DNA of 64,000 nt from Austropuccinia psidii (lineage: Eukaryota > Basidiomycota > Pucciniomycetes > Pucciniales > Sphaerophragmiaceae), in contig JALGQZ010000002.1 in NCBI GenBank assembly GCA_023105745.1, positions 46,040,497-46,104,496 on the forward strand. Direction: 5' to 3'. Position numbers and translations under genes: made by a program. Below are positions 34,261 through 45,713 of this stretch, piece by piece. Numbering within the stretch: the first letter of the stretch is position 1; each line of letters begins with the position of its first letter. The notes beneath the pieces are model-generated. The model made no database searches and had not been told where the DNA came from. It worked only from the letters and a program-made list of their open reading frames with translations.

Positions 34261-35330
34261 AGAATTTTTTTTTTTGGTTTTTTTTTGGTTTTTTTTTTTT
34301 TGGTTTTTTTTTTTTTTGGTTTTTTTTTTGGTTTTTTTTTTGGTTTTTTTTTTGGTTTTTTTTTTGGTTTTTTTTTTGGTTTTTTTTTTGGTTTTTTTTT
34401 TGGTTTTTTTTTTGGTTTTTTTTTTGGTTTTTTTTTTTTGGTTTTTTTTTTGGTTTTTTTTTTGGTTTTTTTTTTGGTTTTTTTTTTGGTTTTTTTTTTG
34501 GTTTTTTTTTTTGGTTTTTTTTTGTTTTTTTGTTTTTTGTTTTTTTTTTTGGTTTTTTTTTGGTTTTTTTTTTTGGTTTTTTTTTGGTTTTTTTTTGGTT
34601 TTTTTTTGGTTTTTTTTTTTGGTTTTTTGTTTTGGTTTTTTTTTGGTTTTTTTTTTTGGGTTTTTTTTTGGGTTTTTTTTTTTGGTTTTTTTTTGTTTCT
34701 TTTTTTGGTTTTTTTTTGGGTTTTTTTTTTGGGTTTTTTTTTGGGGTGTTTTTGGTTTTTTTTTTTGGTTTTTTTTTGGTTTTTTTTGGTTTTTTTTGGT
34801 TTTTTTTTGGTTTTTTTTTTGGTTTTTTTGTGGTTTTTTTTTGGTTTTTTTTTGGTTTTTTTTGGTTTTTTTTTTGGTTTTTTTTTGGTTTTTTTTTTGG
34901 GGGTTTTTTTTGGGTTTTTTTTTTGGGGTTTTTTTTTTGTTTCTTTTTTTGGTTTTTTTTGGGGTTTTTTTGGTTTTTTTTTTTGGGGTTTTTTTGGTTT
35001 TTTTTTTGGTTTTTTTTTGGTTTTTTTTTGGTTTTTTTTTGGTTTTTTTTTGGTTTTTTTTGGTTTTTTTTGGTTTTTTTTGGTTTTTTTGTGGTTTTTT
35101 TTTGGTTTTTTTTTTTTGGTTTTTTTTTGGTTTTTTTTTTTGGTTTTTTGTTTTTTTTGGTTTTTTTTTTGGTTTTTTTTTTGGTTTTTTTTTTGGTTTT
35201 TTTTTTAATTTTTTTTTGGTTTTTTTTTTGGTTTTTTTTTGGTTTTTTTTTTGGTTTTTTTTTTTTTTTTTTTTTTTGGTTTTTTCTTGGTTTTTTTTGG
35301 GTTTTTTCTTGGTTTTTTTTTGGGTATTTC
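34261..35330. repeat. About 1.07-kb T-tract array (GG plus T8-10)
   Basis: The left part is a regular 12-bp unit, GG followed by ten T (clear from 34330 to about 34510). It then degrades to GG plus 7-9 T with interruptions. All three forward frames stay open, giving Phe/Gly/Leu/Trp-only products that should not be annotated as proteins. The true length may be affected by assembly errors. Confidence 0.95.
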
Positions 35331-36903
35331 TTCTTTAATTTTCTTTGTTATCTTTTTTCATGTTTTTTTGATACTATTACAGAAAATCCAGAGATTAAAT
35401 TTGCAGTTTGAGGCCATGGTGGGTCATCATTTATCATTGGTGCTTGCATTTATTGATATATTCTTATTTGATGAATTTACTTCAAATAGAGTAAGAGAAA
35501 CAGTAACTAAATAATTGAGTTTCAGTTTAAGGCCATGCTGGGCCTTTAATTTTCTCAAGAATAATTTCCTCAAAATAATCTTGATTCTTCTTCATTTTCA
35601 TTTCAATCTTGCTTCTGACAATTTATTTCATAACTTATTCCATTCTTCTTTCTTCAAACAAAACTGGTGATTATTCATTATAATTATTAATTGTAAGACT
35701 TTATCCTCTAAATCAAAATCCAATTATTTTTTAATAAAATAGTTTCAGACATGATGATTATAAAAGACAAAATATGATAAAAAAGTTGCTAATGGTTTTT
35801 TGATGTTAAAAAAATATGAATAATTATAACAGCTTCTGGTAAAGGTGGATGAACTAAATAATCTAAGTAAAATATTTCTTAAAGAATTGATCCTCTTTGA
35901 TGAGGCAGGAAGTCACTGCCAAAAACATGAATCAATGAAAATTTTAAGTGATAAGGTGAGAAATATTTGAGTCCTGTTTGATAAGGCAGGAGGTCACTGC
36001 CAAAAATACTGGAATTGATTATTTAAATTGAACTTTACTGATTTTCTTCTCTTCTTTGCTTTTGAATCATGTAAGTTGGAGGTTTTCAGAATTGGCTTCA
36101 GCTGTACTTTGCTCATTGATGGTAAGTAATTTTTATATGAAGCTAATTTTTATCCAAAACTCTAAGTTCCTCCAATAACAACCTGATTTCTTCCAATTTT
36201 TCCTTTTATTCTCTTGATTGGTGACTTGATTACTGACATTCTTGCAATCCATCTTCATACTCAAAAATGAATTCTTCATATTTCTTCTTCAATTGCCTTT
36301 GATCAAAAATCTCTTCATCCTCCAACAATTCATTCCCATAACATCCAATGTTTGGCATCTTGACTGTTTGTTAATTTTATCAAATATTATGATCTAATCA
36401 TTTTTTTTGTTTTTATTATTCCTTTTTTGTTTCAAATTGATCTTATAATTAATGATGTTGATAGTTATTTTAAATAGAAATTGATATTGAAATTGCCAAG
36501 GATTTCAACCCAAAAACTTAAACCATTACAGGTTGAATAAGAAACAGATAACCCCATTTTTTAATTGAAACATAGCCTTATAATACTCTTACAGTTAAAA
36601 CTCTTGCTTAACCAAATCATAATTCATATTTTTTTAATGATTTTTTTTTAAGTTTATATTTTTTTAATTTTAATAGTTTTTTTTTAAGTTTTTTTGTTTA
36701 AGTTTTTTTTTAGGCTTTTTTTTTTTTGAACTTTTCCTTCTCTTTTTTTTACATGTGCAAAAAAATATATTAAATTCATGAAACCCATTTTCCATTTTGT
36801 TTTTTCTGAAGAATTCTATTCACACATATATCCTTGGCTATTTCTCCCAGTATTTTCCTTCCTTTCTTCCTTTCTTCTAGGGTTTTAGCTTTCCAATTTC
36901 TTA
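35331..36903. other. Gyp-F non-coding interior, part 3
   Basis: No gene. Two more copies of the CAGTTT..GGCCATG.TGGG motif are near 35402 and 35521. A GGCAGGA(A/G)GTCACTGCC hairpin word occurs twice, near 35903 and 35982, about 80 bp apart. Confidence 0.55.
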
Positions 36904-38640
36904 TTAATACTTCTTACTTGTGTATAAAGAGGTATCCATACTCTTCCCAGAAATGAGTTCCACCAAGAAGCTCCATATTATGCAAATTGAAGTCTTCTTT
37001 TGGCCAAATTCTACAATCATAAAGAGCCTTCCTTGTTCTTTCATCAAATGAAAATAGTTCCTCCCAATACATATTTTCCAAATTTCCCTTAATTCCTTCC
37101 TCAATCAAGAGTTTCATGAAGTCTAATTTAGACAGGTCATATCCTGAAAGATTCTTCAACCATTCTCCTCCTTTTATTATTGATGGACCTTCAAAGTATA
37201 TATCTTTGAGTTCAATGTAGGGAAGAATTATGAAATCTGGCTCTTCTTCAGGTGTTGGAAGTTGCCAGTATGACATTTAATCATAATACTTCAAGAAACT
37301 TTCTTTATCCAAGTCCATTTACTTGTCTTTATCAATTCTCCATTGGCTTTTTGGGTTTAAATCATAGGACATATTAGTGCTCATGAGATCTTTTTGCAAT
37401 GGTGAGACTTTAACTTCTATCAAATTTGCTTCTGGCTCTGAATCTGAAGATAATCTTGGTTTAATTTCCTTTAAAGAGTAATGATTATTGTAGGCCTCCC
37501 AAAGAGTTTCATAAGAATGAGAGTGCTTTATTTTCTTCTTTGGAGGATCTTGAGAAATTTCATGTATTTGGAATTCATCAGTTTGATTAGATTCTTCTTT
37601 ATTGTATTCCTTTATAAATTATTCATCTTTGAAACAGTCAGTAATTTTATTTCTAAGATCTTCCAATCAGTCTTCACAGTATTGATCATTGTTAATTTCT
37701 GATTTTATTTCAATTTCAATATCTTGTGGGGATTTTTGCTTGGAAAATATGTCAAAAAGATTTTTTCTACTATGTATTGGTGGTCCTTCTATGATTTCTA
37801 AGCCATTAACCAAAACCTGATATAACATACCATTGGTGTCAATTGGTTTATAGATTATTTTATTTTCCTTTTTTTTTACTTCATTAACTTCCTCCATATA
37901 CCAATTTGATTTTTCATCTTGTTTCCATATATACCTTTTGTTGTTTTCAGGTTCATAATCAATTTTCCAGAAGTCAGGGCATGGGCTTAAGCCTAGATTG
38001 TTTACTTGAGGGTTTTTGTTTTCAATATAATAATCATATTCACTTGAAGGTGGTAAATCTCTGTTGATCCATTCCTCCCACTTTTTGGAATCAAAGGTAG
38101 CCCATTCCTTGTTTTCTTTTATTGCCTTCTCTAAATACCAGGCTATTGACTTTGGCTCTTCTGGCTTGATTTGGTTTGATAGTGTTTCTTTTGATGGTCC
38201 CTGTTATGGCTTTTGTGTTTCTACCTCTTGGTCTCCTTCCACTTCCTCCTGAGGTTCATTCTCTATTCCCCTATCCATTATGGATAATATTTCATCTAAG
38301 TTACATTTCATAGACTTTATCTTTTGATAATATTTTTTTAGTTGATTTAAAAACACTTTTTATTTTTGCTTTAGATTTATCCTCAGCTTCTTTTAATTTT
38401 ACTTTGCTAAACCAATCCTTTATTTTTCCCATTGAACAAAGCTCCATTCCTTTTGGTGGTCCTGTTTGTCATCCTAACATATGGGGGTTGCATATTGGCA
38501 TACATAATCTTCTACCATCTGCTTCTTGACAGCTAAATATATCACCTTCTTTCTGTGAAAATTCCAGTTTAATGTTATTGTCTACAAAGAAGGGCCTTCC
38601 AAGGACTGTATGTACTGCCCCCTTGGCAATGAAGAAATGA
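36904..38640 (-). pseudogene. Gyp-F C-terminal extension after protease, unknown
   Basis: Following the protease, the minus strand holds a long reading frame broken by a handful of stops. Readable parts are a Lys/Glu-rich segment after MGKIKDWFSKVKLKE, a Trp-rich stretch (KWEEWINRDLPPSSEYDYY; PDFWKIDYEPENNKRYIW), 37897-37667 (VLVNGLEIIEGPP), and 37276-36914 (MSYWQLPTPEEEPDF ... GGTHFWEEYGYLFIHK). The last is 120 codons without a stop. I do not recognise any of these as RT, RNase H or integrase. The composition is acidic and aromatic-rich and looks like real protein. It may be an extended structural domain of this family or a captured sequence. Confidence 0.5.
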
Positions 38641-39760
38641 GTTTCTTTTTATTCTCCAGAAGGAAAGAGTACTTGTGTGAATTCAGCTAATTCAATTAAT
38701 GATGTTGTATGTCCTCCAATTACTCTTAAATTCATGTTGAGCTTTCTTTTTGGAAGAGAGGCTTTTATTTCTGCATCTTCAGTGACTATGTTGAGCTCTG
38801 ATCCTGTATCTACCAGTGCCATTACTTGATATTCTTCTTTTCCAACAATTACTTTCATAAACCCAAGTGGACAGGCATAACAAAGTCTTGGATTTTCACA
38901 GTCTTTAATCTTTATAGGAATAACATCTTATTTAATGTCCAAAGTGTTAAATTATTTCATAGCTTCCTTTTCTTTGAGATAAATCCCTTTCAGCCTGTGA
39001 ATGAAGGTTGGGGAAACTAATAAGATTTGTTCCAAGGTTAAGTTAATTTTCTGTTCAAGATTTTCTTTATCACATTTTCAATTGCTAATTTTGGTTTTAA
39101 TTCTTTCTTATCCTTTATGAATTCTTTCTTTTCAATCTTGTGATGAACCATCTTTTTATTTAGATTGTCACTTTCCTCCTCAAAATTCTCTTTTTCTTTA
39201 ATTTCAGTTCCTTCAAATGTTTCATCTCTTTTAGTATGTTTATCTTTATATTTTGTTGGAACAATCATCCTCATCTCTTCTTCAGCCTCATTCTCATGAT
39301 AGGTTCCTGGTAGTATGGGTTTTTTACTTTTAGAATCTTATTTATTTTGGCTTTCTTGCTTAGCCAAGTTTTGCTTTGTCTTTCTAAGAGTTGCATGTGT
39401 TTCCAACATCTCAGTGGGTGAAGATACTGTTGGTGGTTCCCAATTACCCCAGTCTTCTACTTAAGAAATTGAAAATTCTTTTTCTTCCTTCTTCAGCTCA
39501 GATATCTCTTGATCTTCTGGTCTTGATAGAGGCTTTTCCTTTTCAATTATCTTGTTTGATATTGCTTTGTGTTCCTTATCAAATTCCCTGACTAAATCCT
39601 TTGGAGATTTGGTTCCCTCTGAGGGTACCCTCTGGAAATTAGGGTAAAGGAAATTCAATCCTTGCCTACTGACAGTGCTCTTTTCCATATCTTCTTCCAG
39701 GTAGCTGCATCTTGTCAATTAATGAAGATTTTCAAAACAGTAATAACACTTTAAGGGTGG
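38641..39760 (-). pseudogene. Gyp-F zinc knuckle, linker and aspartic protease
   Basis: Near 39707-39752 the frame reads a CCHC knuckle (CYYCFENLH, then a stop in place of the next residue, LTRC). Charged linker frames follow: 39718-39461, and 39274-39038 with Lys/Glu-rich repeats. The retroviral-type aspartic protease (38858-38649) has ALVDTGSELNIV and the GGHTTSL block. The LGRPF motif follows just downstream. The protease would process the Gag polyprotein. Stops at about 39736, 39460 and 38648, among others, break it. Confidence 0.75.
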
Positions 39761-39931
39761 TCTTTAATACAGTTGTGCTGGAACATAAGGTTAATAATTT
39801 TCAGGTAAAGGTGCCTGGGTATTTCTTGGTCTGAATGGTTGTGAATTTGGTGCTAAACCTGATCCTTGTGTGTTTGGCTTATCCTTCCAGACCTTCTTTG
39901 GTGGATTAACAGCCGCTGATAGTTCTTTCAG

Positions 39932-41076
39932 CTAGTTTAACACATCTTTCATTGGGTTGACTTCCTTTGAGGCTTCATTGACATGGGCCTCTTGAGCTGG
40001 TGGATTCTTTATTTTGTTTGTAATCTCTTTCATTTGCTTGATAACCTCTTCCCAGCTTTCATCTTCAAAACTGGTTTTCCTTTTGCTTTTAATTTCATCT
40101 GACTTTGATAATTGTGATTTCCCTTTAATAACTACTTCTGCCTTCGATTCTGCCTCAATATAATTTCTGATGATATCCATCTCAGGTAAGATATATCCTC
40201 CATCTCTTGCTTGAACCATGGTCCTGTCTTTGATCATGCCTTTAGTAAACCTACTCCCAATTTCTGGTGATAAAGAATCCAAGACATCTTCATGATAATC
40301 ATTTTCATCTTTGATATACCCATACTTCAGCAGATATTTTGAAATTATGTCATAGTACCCAATCAAATTTCTGTATTGGGACAAACATTTGACTCCTCCT
40401 TCCTGTTGAGTTTGATTAAATAGTCTTGTTAATGAATATTTCCTGTGTCTTCTTTCTGGTTCCACCTTTCCCCATTTACCGATAATTTCCTTTTTCAATT
40501 GATCCCAATCCTCCATTTCATATCATTGCATTCCTTCAATTTCATATCTGATATCCTTATCTTCACTCCAGAATGCTATTTGCATGGCCAAATCCCTTTC
40601 ATTGGCTCCTTAAATTGAGTACATCCTTTCATCTCTCTTTATAAAATCCTAAAAATCACTCCCATCAAAGTTGAGGTCATAATCCTTTGCGTGTATTGTA
40701 AAAATCTTTCTTATAGGTATTGTAACTCTTTCAGATTTCTGAGTTGGTGTTGTGATATGTACCCCTTTTGAATATCTTGCAGCTCTTGGCAATGTACCTG
40801 GTGTGGATGTTGCAAATGTCTTTGGGGTTGGTGATGGTTATGGCTGCTGGGGTCTGAGAATTCTTTCAATAGTTTCATCCCCAGTAGTTTAAGGTGAGAA
40901 TTGACTTTATTTGTCTTCTTTCCATGTCTTTTTGCAGCTTTTTCTGTAGCCTTCTGTAGTTCTAACCTTTTCTTGTGAGATCCTTCATCATTTTCTAAAT
41001 AAGAAAAATACTCTTCTTCACTTTCTTCCTGACCTAATTCTTCAATTATGGATTTCTCTTTGTCCAATTCCTCCAT
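39932..41076 (-). pseudogene. Gyp-F Gag
   Basis: The ATG at 41076 opens a 121-codon frame (Glu/Lys-rich, EELGQEESEEEYFSYL) that loses frame near 40860. The capsid region then reads LNFDGSDF, DLAMQIAFWSEDKDIRYEIEGM, and from 40516 WDQLKKEIIGKWGKVEPERRHRKYS through a 194-codon frame ending at 39932. The pattern (short G-x-x-F entry, Trp-containing helix, KW(G/S) block) is that of gypsy capsids. Nonsense codons occur near 40650, 40610 and 40525. Product role: particle formation. Confidence 0.7.
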
Positions 41077-41253
41077 GATAATTGTGATCTAAAACAATGA
41101 TTATATTATTATTATTATCTTTTGATTTGTTCTTTTTGATTTTTTTTTGATTTTTTGTGATTTTTCATTGTTTTTGAAATTTGAAGTTTAAGATTGATAA
41201 TGTGATCTTATTAATGATATTTGAGATTGAAATTCCACTGTTGGGACACAAGA
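41077..41253 (-). other. Gyp-F leader with primer site next to 5' LTR
   Basis: The minus strand starts TCTTGTGTCCCAACAGTGGA directly after the LTR end GTTCCCACA. This is the place for a primer site, but I do not assign a tRNA. Confidence 0.45.
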
Positions 41254-43306
41254 TGTGGGAACTACTTTTGTTGTGGGATAAATAAAAGGAAGTACCGTGA
41301 GGGGGAAATTATTTGTGAGTCTGTTTTGAATTTCAGAATTAGCCAATAAGCATGGGTGCTAAGGTGTACTAGCTGCCCCTCTAAATATACTGAAAAAGAT
41401 ACCCTTTTTGATGAGATCACAAATAAATCATTTAGTTTTGTGACTTTTCAATTAGAGAATCTTATTCAGAAGTGTCTATCAGTCTGTAAATAAAAGATCA
41501 CTATTATAATAATGGTAATAGTTAATATTTGTTTAATAATTGTGGTTTGCTTAACTTCTTTTTGTTGATTATAATTCTTTTTAATTAATTATTCTAGGAT
41601 TCCTTCTTAAAATACCTGAGATATTTAGAAAATATTCTTTAAGATCACTATTAATATTCATAATAATCTTGATAGATAATTAATACTTTTTAAAGGTGAT
41701 TTAATAATACTATCAATATAGCTATAATCATTTACGGGAAAGATAATTTTTTAAGGGTGGTTCTGGCTAATATAAGGGTAAGATTTAAATATTATAATAG
41801 TAATATAATACCATTAGGATAAATATAAATATAATACAATATACCTAAAAGGGTTATAATATAAGGTGGAAGGATAAGATGATATTCCTTCTATAAATAA
41901 GGGTTATTGATAGATTAGATAAGATCACTAATAATAATATCTTCAAACACTACTTCAACACTACTACTAGAATGGTAATACTACTATATAATATTAAGCT
42001 CTTTCATTAATATTATAAATATATTTCATTAATTAATCATAAATAATACTATAAGATGCTGAGCCTTGCTACTGATCTTTTCAATATAATACTAGATTAT
42101 CCTACTATAGAAGGGATGGATTGATCCTCAAGATTATTGTCTGAATCAGAAGAATGGGTGAAAAACAGGGAGAGAGGCCCTTTATTTATACCTTTTGGTC
42201 CCTTCATAGAGCCTTCCAAAAACAATGGACTTAGAAAAATTCCACCTTGAGACATTTTTGCTGGTGGGTGAATTAAACATAGTTTCATTTGATCAATATA
42301 TTTCACCATATGTTTGGTTGATTGCACCATTATGAACCTTATTATTGTCAGTGCACAGCCTTGAGACATTTTTGATAGTGGTTAAGTTTGGAATGATGTC
42401 ATTTGTTAAGGATATTGCACGATATGTTTAATTGATTGAACCATACCTTTTGAGTTATACTGATATTTTAACTAAGATTTATTCTTATTATGCACAACCT
42501 TGAGACATTTTTGCTAGTGGTTAAATTTGGAATGGTGTCATTTGATACAGATATTGCACCATATGTTTGGTTGATTGCATTATTTTTTTAAAACTGTATT
42601 CTCATCTCTACTAAGCTTATTTTTCTTCTTCACAGCCTTGAGACACTTTTGCTGGTGGTTAAATTTGGAATGGTGTCATTTGATACAGATATTGCACCAT
42701 TTTTTAAAACTGTATTCTTATCTCTACTAACCTTATTTTTATTCTTAACAGCCTTGATCTGTATTTAGCTGAGTATTTTTTTATGTGAAATTTAATTTGC
42801 AAATAATACCTGTAATTTTTTGTTTATGGGAGTTTAAGGGGGATTGAGTAATGTAACATTATGTTAACTTATATGTAAGTGTTTTTTTCATTTCAAGAGA
42901 TGTAACACATAATGTTGTAAGAGCAATGGTATCACTTATGTATTATTACACATTCTTATTCACATTGAATATTTAAACAAGCTGCATTATTTTTGAGCAT
43001 ATTCTTGTACCTAGTATAGAGTGTATAATATCATTTCTCTTCTTTTATACATGATATCTAGAGAATTATTGATATTATGGGATTGAGGAATTATGTGACT
43101 ATAGGTAAAGTTTGATGTAGATTCAAGTGGAATACTTATTCTTGTCATTTTAATATAATTCTTTTCCGTTTTCTTGCAATTATTTCCTTTTAACTTTCAC
43201 TTTTTATCTATATTTTCTTCTTATATATATATTATTATTATTGATTAAAGTTTTAGCTTTGACATTGTGGATTTGAACCTTGAAAGAACTGGTATGGAAT
43301 ACCACA
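41254..43306 (-). repeat. Gyp-F 5' LTR (about 2.05 kb)
   Basis: It is the full-length counterpart of 25348-27277, about 120 bp longer mainly because of one extra internal repeat unit (four units, 42244-42750). Its ends are TGTGGGAACTAC and GAATACCACA. Confidence 0.82.
42244..42750. repeat. Minisatellite in Gyp-F 5' LTR, four units
   Basis: Units start near 42244, 42358, 42498 and 42635, of 114, 140, 137 and 116 bp. They are homologous to 26338-26726. Confidence 0.8.
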
Positions 43307-44853
43307 ACATTTGTACAGAATTCTTTACCCAAGTTAAAGAAAGCTATAACATAGATATGAAAGTGCAATATTGTATTCCAACTCTTGATGAAAGAATGAA
43401 AATACCTATCATTATCTTCCCAGATAGATGAATTATTGAAAAACAATTGTGATGAAGGAATATTCCACCTCCTTGATGGAATTATTTACCATAGATCCAA
43501 ACCCACATGTGTTATGACTCTAACATACAAAGTTTGAATAAAAACTATACTACATCCATTTCAGGATAGTTTTTTTCTTTAAATCTCTTAGAATACAGTA
43601 AACTAGAAAGGGTGTAGACGTGTTCTTGGTGGCCAGATTGGAGAAAAGATGTTGTGGAATATTTCCAAGAATGTGACAGATTCCACAAAGCATATAAAGC
43701 CACAGGCAAGAAGTTTTAAATTATGATCCAAATCCAAGAACCAAAATATCCATTGGAAATAGTCCATATGGGTTTGGTAACAGCTCTAACCCCAGGAGGA
43801 GATAGGATTTTTAATGCATTCCTAGTGTTAGTTGATAGGTACAGTAAAGCCACAATGCTCTTACCTTGTCATAAATATTCAACAGCTATTGATAAAGCCA
43901 TAATTATATGGAATAGAAGGGTTATCCATACAGTATTATTCCAAAATATCATGGATGATAGAGATCCCAAATTCACTTTAGCTTTAGGAACAAATCTCCA
44001 TAACGCGCTTAGAAAAGAATTATCATTTTCAATAGCCTACCACCCTCAGACTGATGGACTTGCAAAAAAAACTATGAAAACTCTAGAAGAAATTTTCAAA
44101 GTATTCTGTGCTTATGGCCTAGAATTCAAAGACTCTGATGGCTTTACCCATGATTGGTATACCATAATACCAGCCCTTGAACTGGCATGTAAGAAATCAA
44201 TTTATTGCTAAACTGGGAAAACACCTTCTATGTTTGAAAAAGGTTGGAGACTGCCTTATGAAACCTCTAAAAAGGACTTATCTGGCATAAAGCCAAAATC
44301 AATCACTCTTAAGCTAATTATTGATAAATAAAGATGTCATTCAAATAGCTGTATGCAAGATTCTTTAAAATATGCAAAGGAAAGATGGGGCAAAAGTCAT
44401 AAAACACCTTATTCTAAAATACAAGACTTGGTACTAGTATCAAAACTAAACTTTAATAACATGAAAGGATCAAAGAAATTAAAAGACTCCTTTTGAAGGA
44501 ACCTTTAAAATAAAATCCCTATATGGCCCCAATGCTGTGAAACTAGAGTTAAAAGGTAAATTCATGAAAAAACAACCAAAACTCTCTGTAAATTCTAAAA
44601 AACCTTACAGTTAAAGCAATAAGGATTTATTTCCCCTAAAAATATACCACCACTTGGAATTCCCCCTTTGGAAGAAGGAGAAGAAAAGAAAAATGTGAAA
44701 GTCCTTAAAGAAAGGAGGAAAAGAAATAAAAAGGATACAGGATATGTTGTAAGGTATAAAAAACTAAATAAAGAAGATTAATGGCTATTTGAGAAAGATA
44801 TAACTAATTATCAGATGTTGTTGCTAATTTTCAGAAATGAGAGAAGATCTTAA
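43307..44853 (+). pseudogene. Gyp-G polyprotein remnant (integrase to chromodomain)
   Basis: The remnant starts abruptly at the Gyp-F LTR. It carries the region after RNase H (TEFFTQVKESY), a ruined zinc finger, an integrase core frame (43723-44211), the C-terminal LVLVSKLNFNNMKG..KLKDSF block, and a chromodomain relic (KVLKERRKRN ... VVRYKK). The first catalytic Asp is Gly (HMGL for HMDW) and the catalytic Glu region reads DGLAKKTMK, so the enzyme is dead. Many stops and shifts are present. It is closest to Gyp-A/B/C. No target duplication or 5' part is visible. Confidence 0.85.
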
Positions 44854-44978
44854 CAATAAACAATTTAAGAATTATTGAGCTTCAAGAAAAAAAAGGTCTA
44901 TTGAAGAGGTAGGACAGTGGATCATACCCTAATTAACTATAAAAGAGCATGGTACAATATTTTTTTGGTGGTGTATAA

Positions 44979-45707
44979 TTTAAGACTTTGAGATATGAAT
45001 ATATATCCAAACAGCTCACAAAAAATGTTACAGAAATTATTTTGACAATAAGAAATCAAATTCAAAACTTAAAAACAATTAAAATAGGTTAAAATACCAT
45101 AAAAAGGCATAAATTATTCATTATCTCAGGAATCAATACATAAAATTTTGAAATAAATTGCACCATTGGATTCCACATCAAGAAAGAAAAACATGAGTTT
45201 TTCATGTCATATCTGTAAAAATAATACTTACTGAGATACCTGGATATATTTACTTTTATGATCAGTGCATATATTCATGTTTTTTAGCTCATATCTTTTG
45301 AAATACTCGAGATAAATCCAGATAAAAAGTCAAACATACCACAAAATAACTTTAAAGTTGAAGATATAAGCCATATTTGGAAAGCTATATGCCAGGTTAA
45401 GAATAATAAGGTGAAATTGATCAAAATAGCAATACCAGTTGACAAATTAAAACTAAAAGTGTTCCAAACTCAAAAAAGGAAGATATTCATATTTCAAAAG
45501 ATTATAAATAAATAATGAAGTAGATTTAACTATGATATTCCGGGTATAATCCTATGAGAGCATGGTTTAAAGTCTAAAATAGGAAATTTGGACAGAAAAG
45601 ATGAATTACAAGAAAAAACATCAAAAAAATAGATTTTTGGTGATTTAATAAAAAACTCTTGGGACCCTAGTAGGAAAATGAATTAATATTAGAATTCACT
45701 CTCTCAG
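44979..45707 (+). repeat. Gyp-G 3' LTR, degenerate and truncated
   Basis: After a decayed purine tract (GGTGGTGTATAA) the sequence reads TTTAAGACTTTGAGATATG, aligning with the Gyp-C LTR start TGTGAGCCTTTGAGATATG. Later blocks match Gyp-C (GATGAATTACAAGAAAAA, GATTTTTGGTGAT). It ends near 45707. Confidence 0.7.
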
Positions 45708-45713
45708 TTCTGC

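Larger units (their letters stand above)
25348..43306 (-). mobile_element. Gyp-F, about 18-kb non-autonomous LTR element with gag-protease only
   Basis: Direct repeats of 1,930 bp (25348-27277) and 2,053 bp (41254-43306) enclose about 14 kb. On the minus strand the order is 5' LTR, a gag-protease-extension reading frame (41076-36904), about 9.6 kb of non-coding AT-rich repeats, polypurine tract AGAGGGGGG, 3' LTR. I find no reverse transcriptase, RNase H or integrase between the LTRs, so mobility would depend on a relative. There is no matching target duplication: the left flank is Gyp-E RT and the right flank is Gyp-G integrase. The LTR pair may therefore have been brought together by recombination. 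Confidence 0.7.

Noticed and set aside
34237..35411. Three overlapping 290-350 codon frames of Phe/Gly/Leu/Trp
   Set aside because: They are translations of the T-tract array; all frames are open because T and G words contain almost no stops. No gene is supported.
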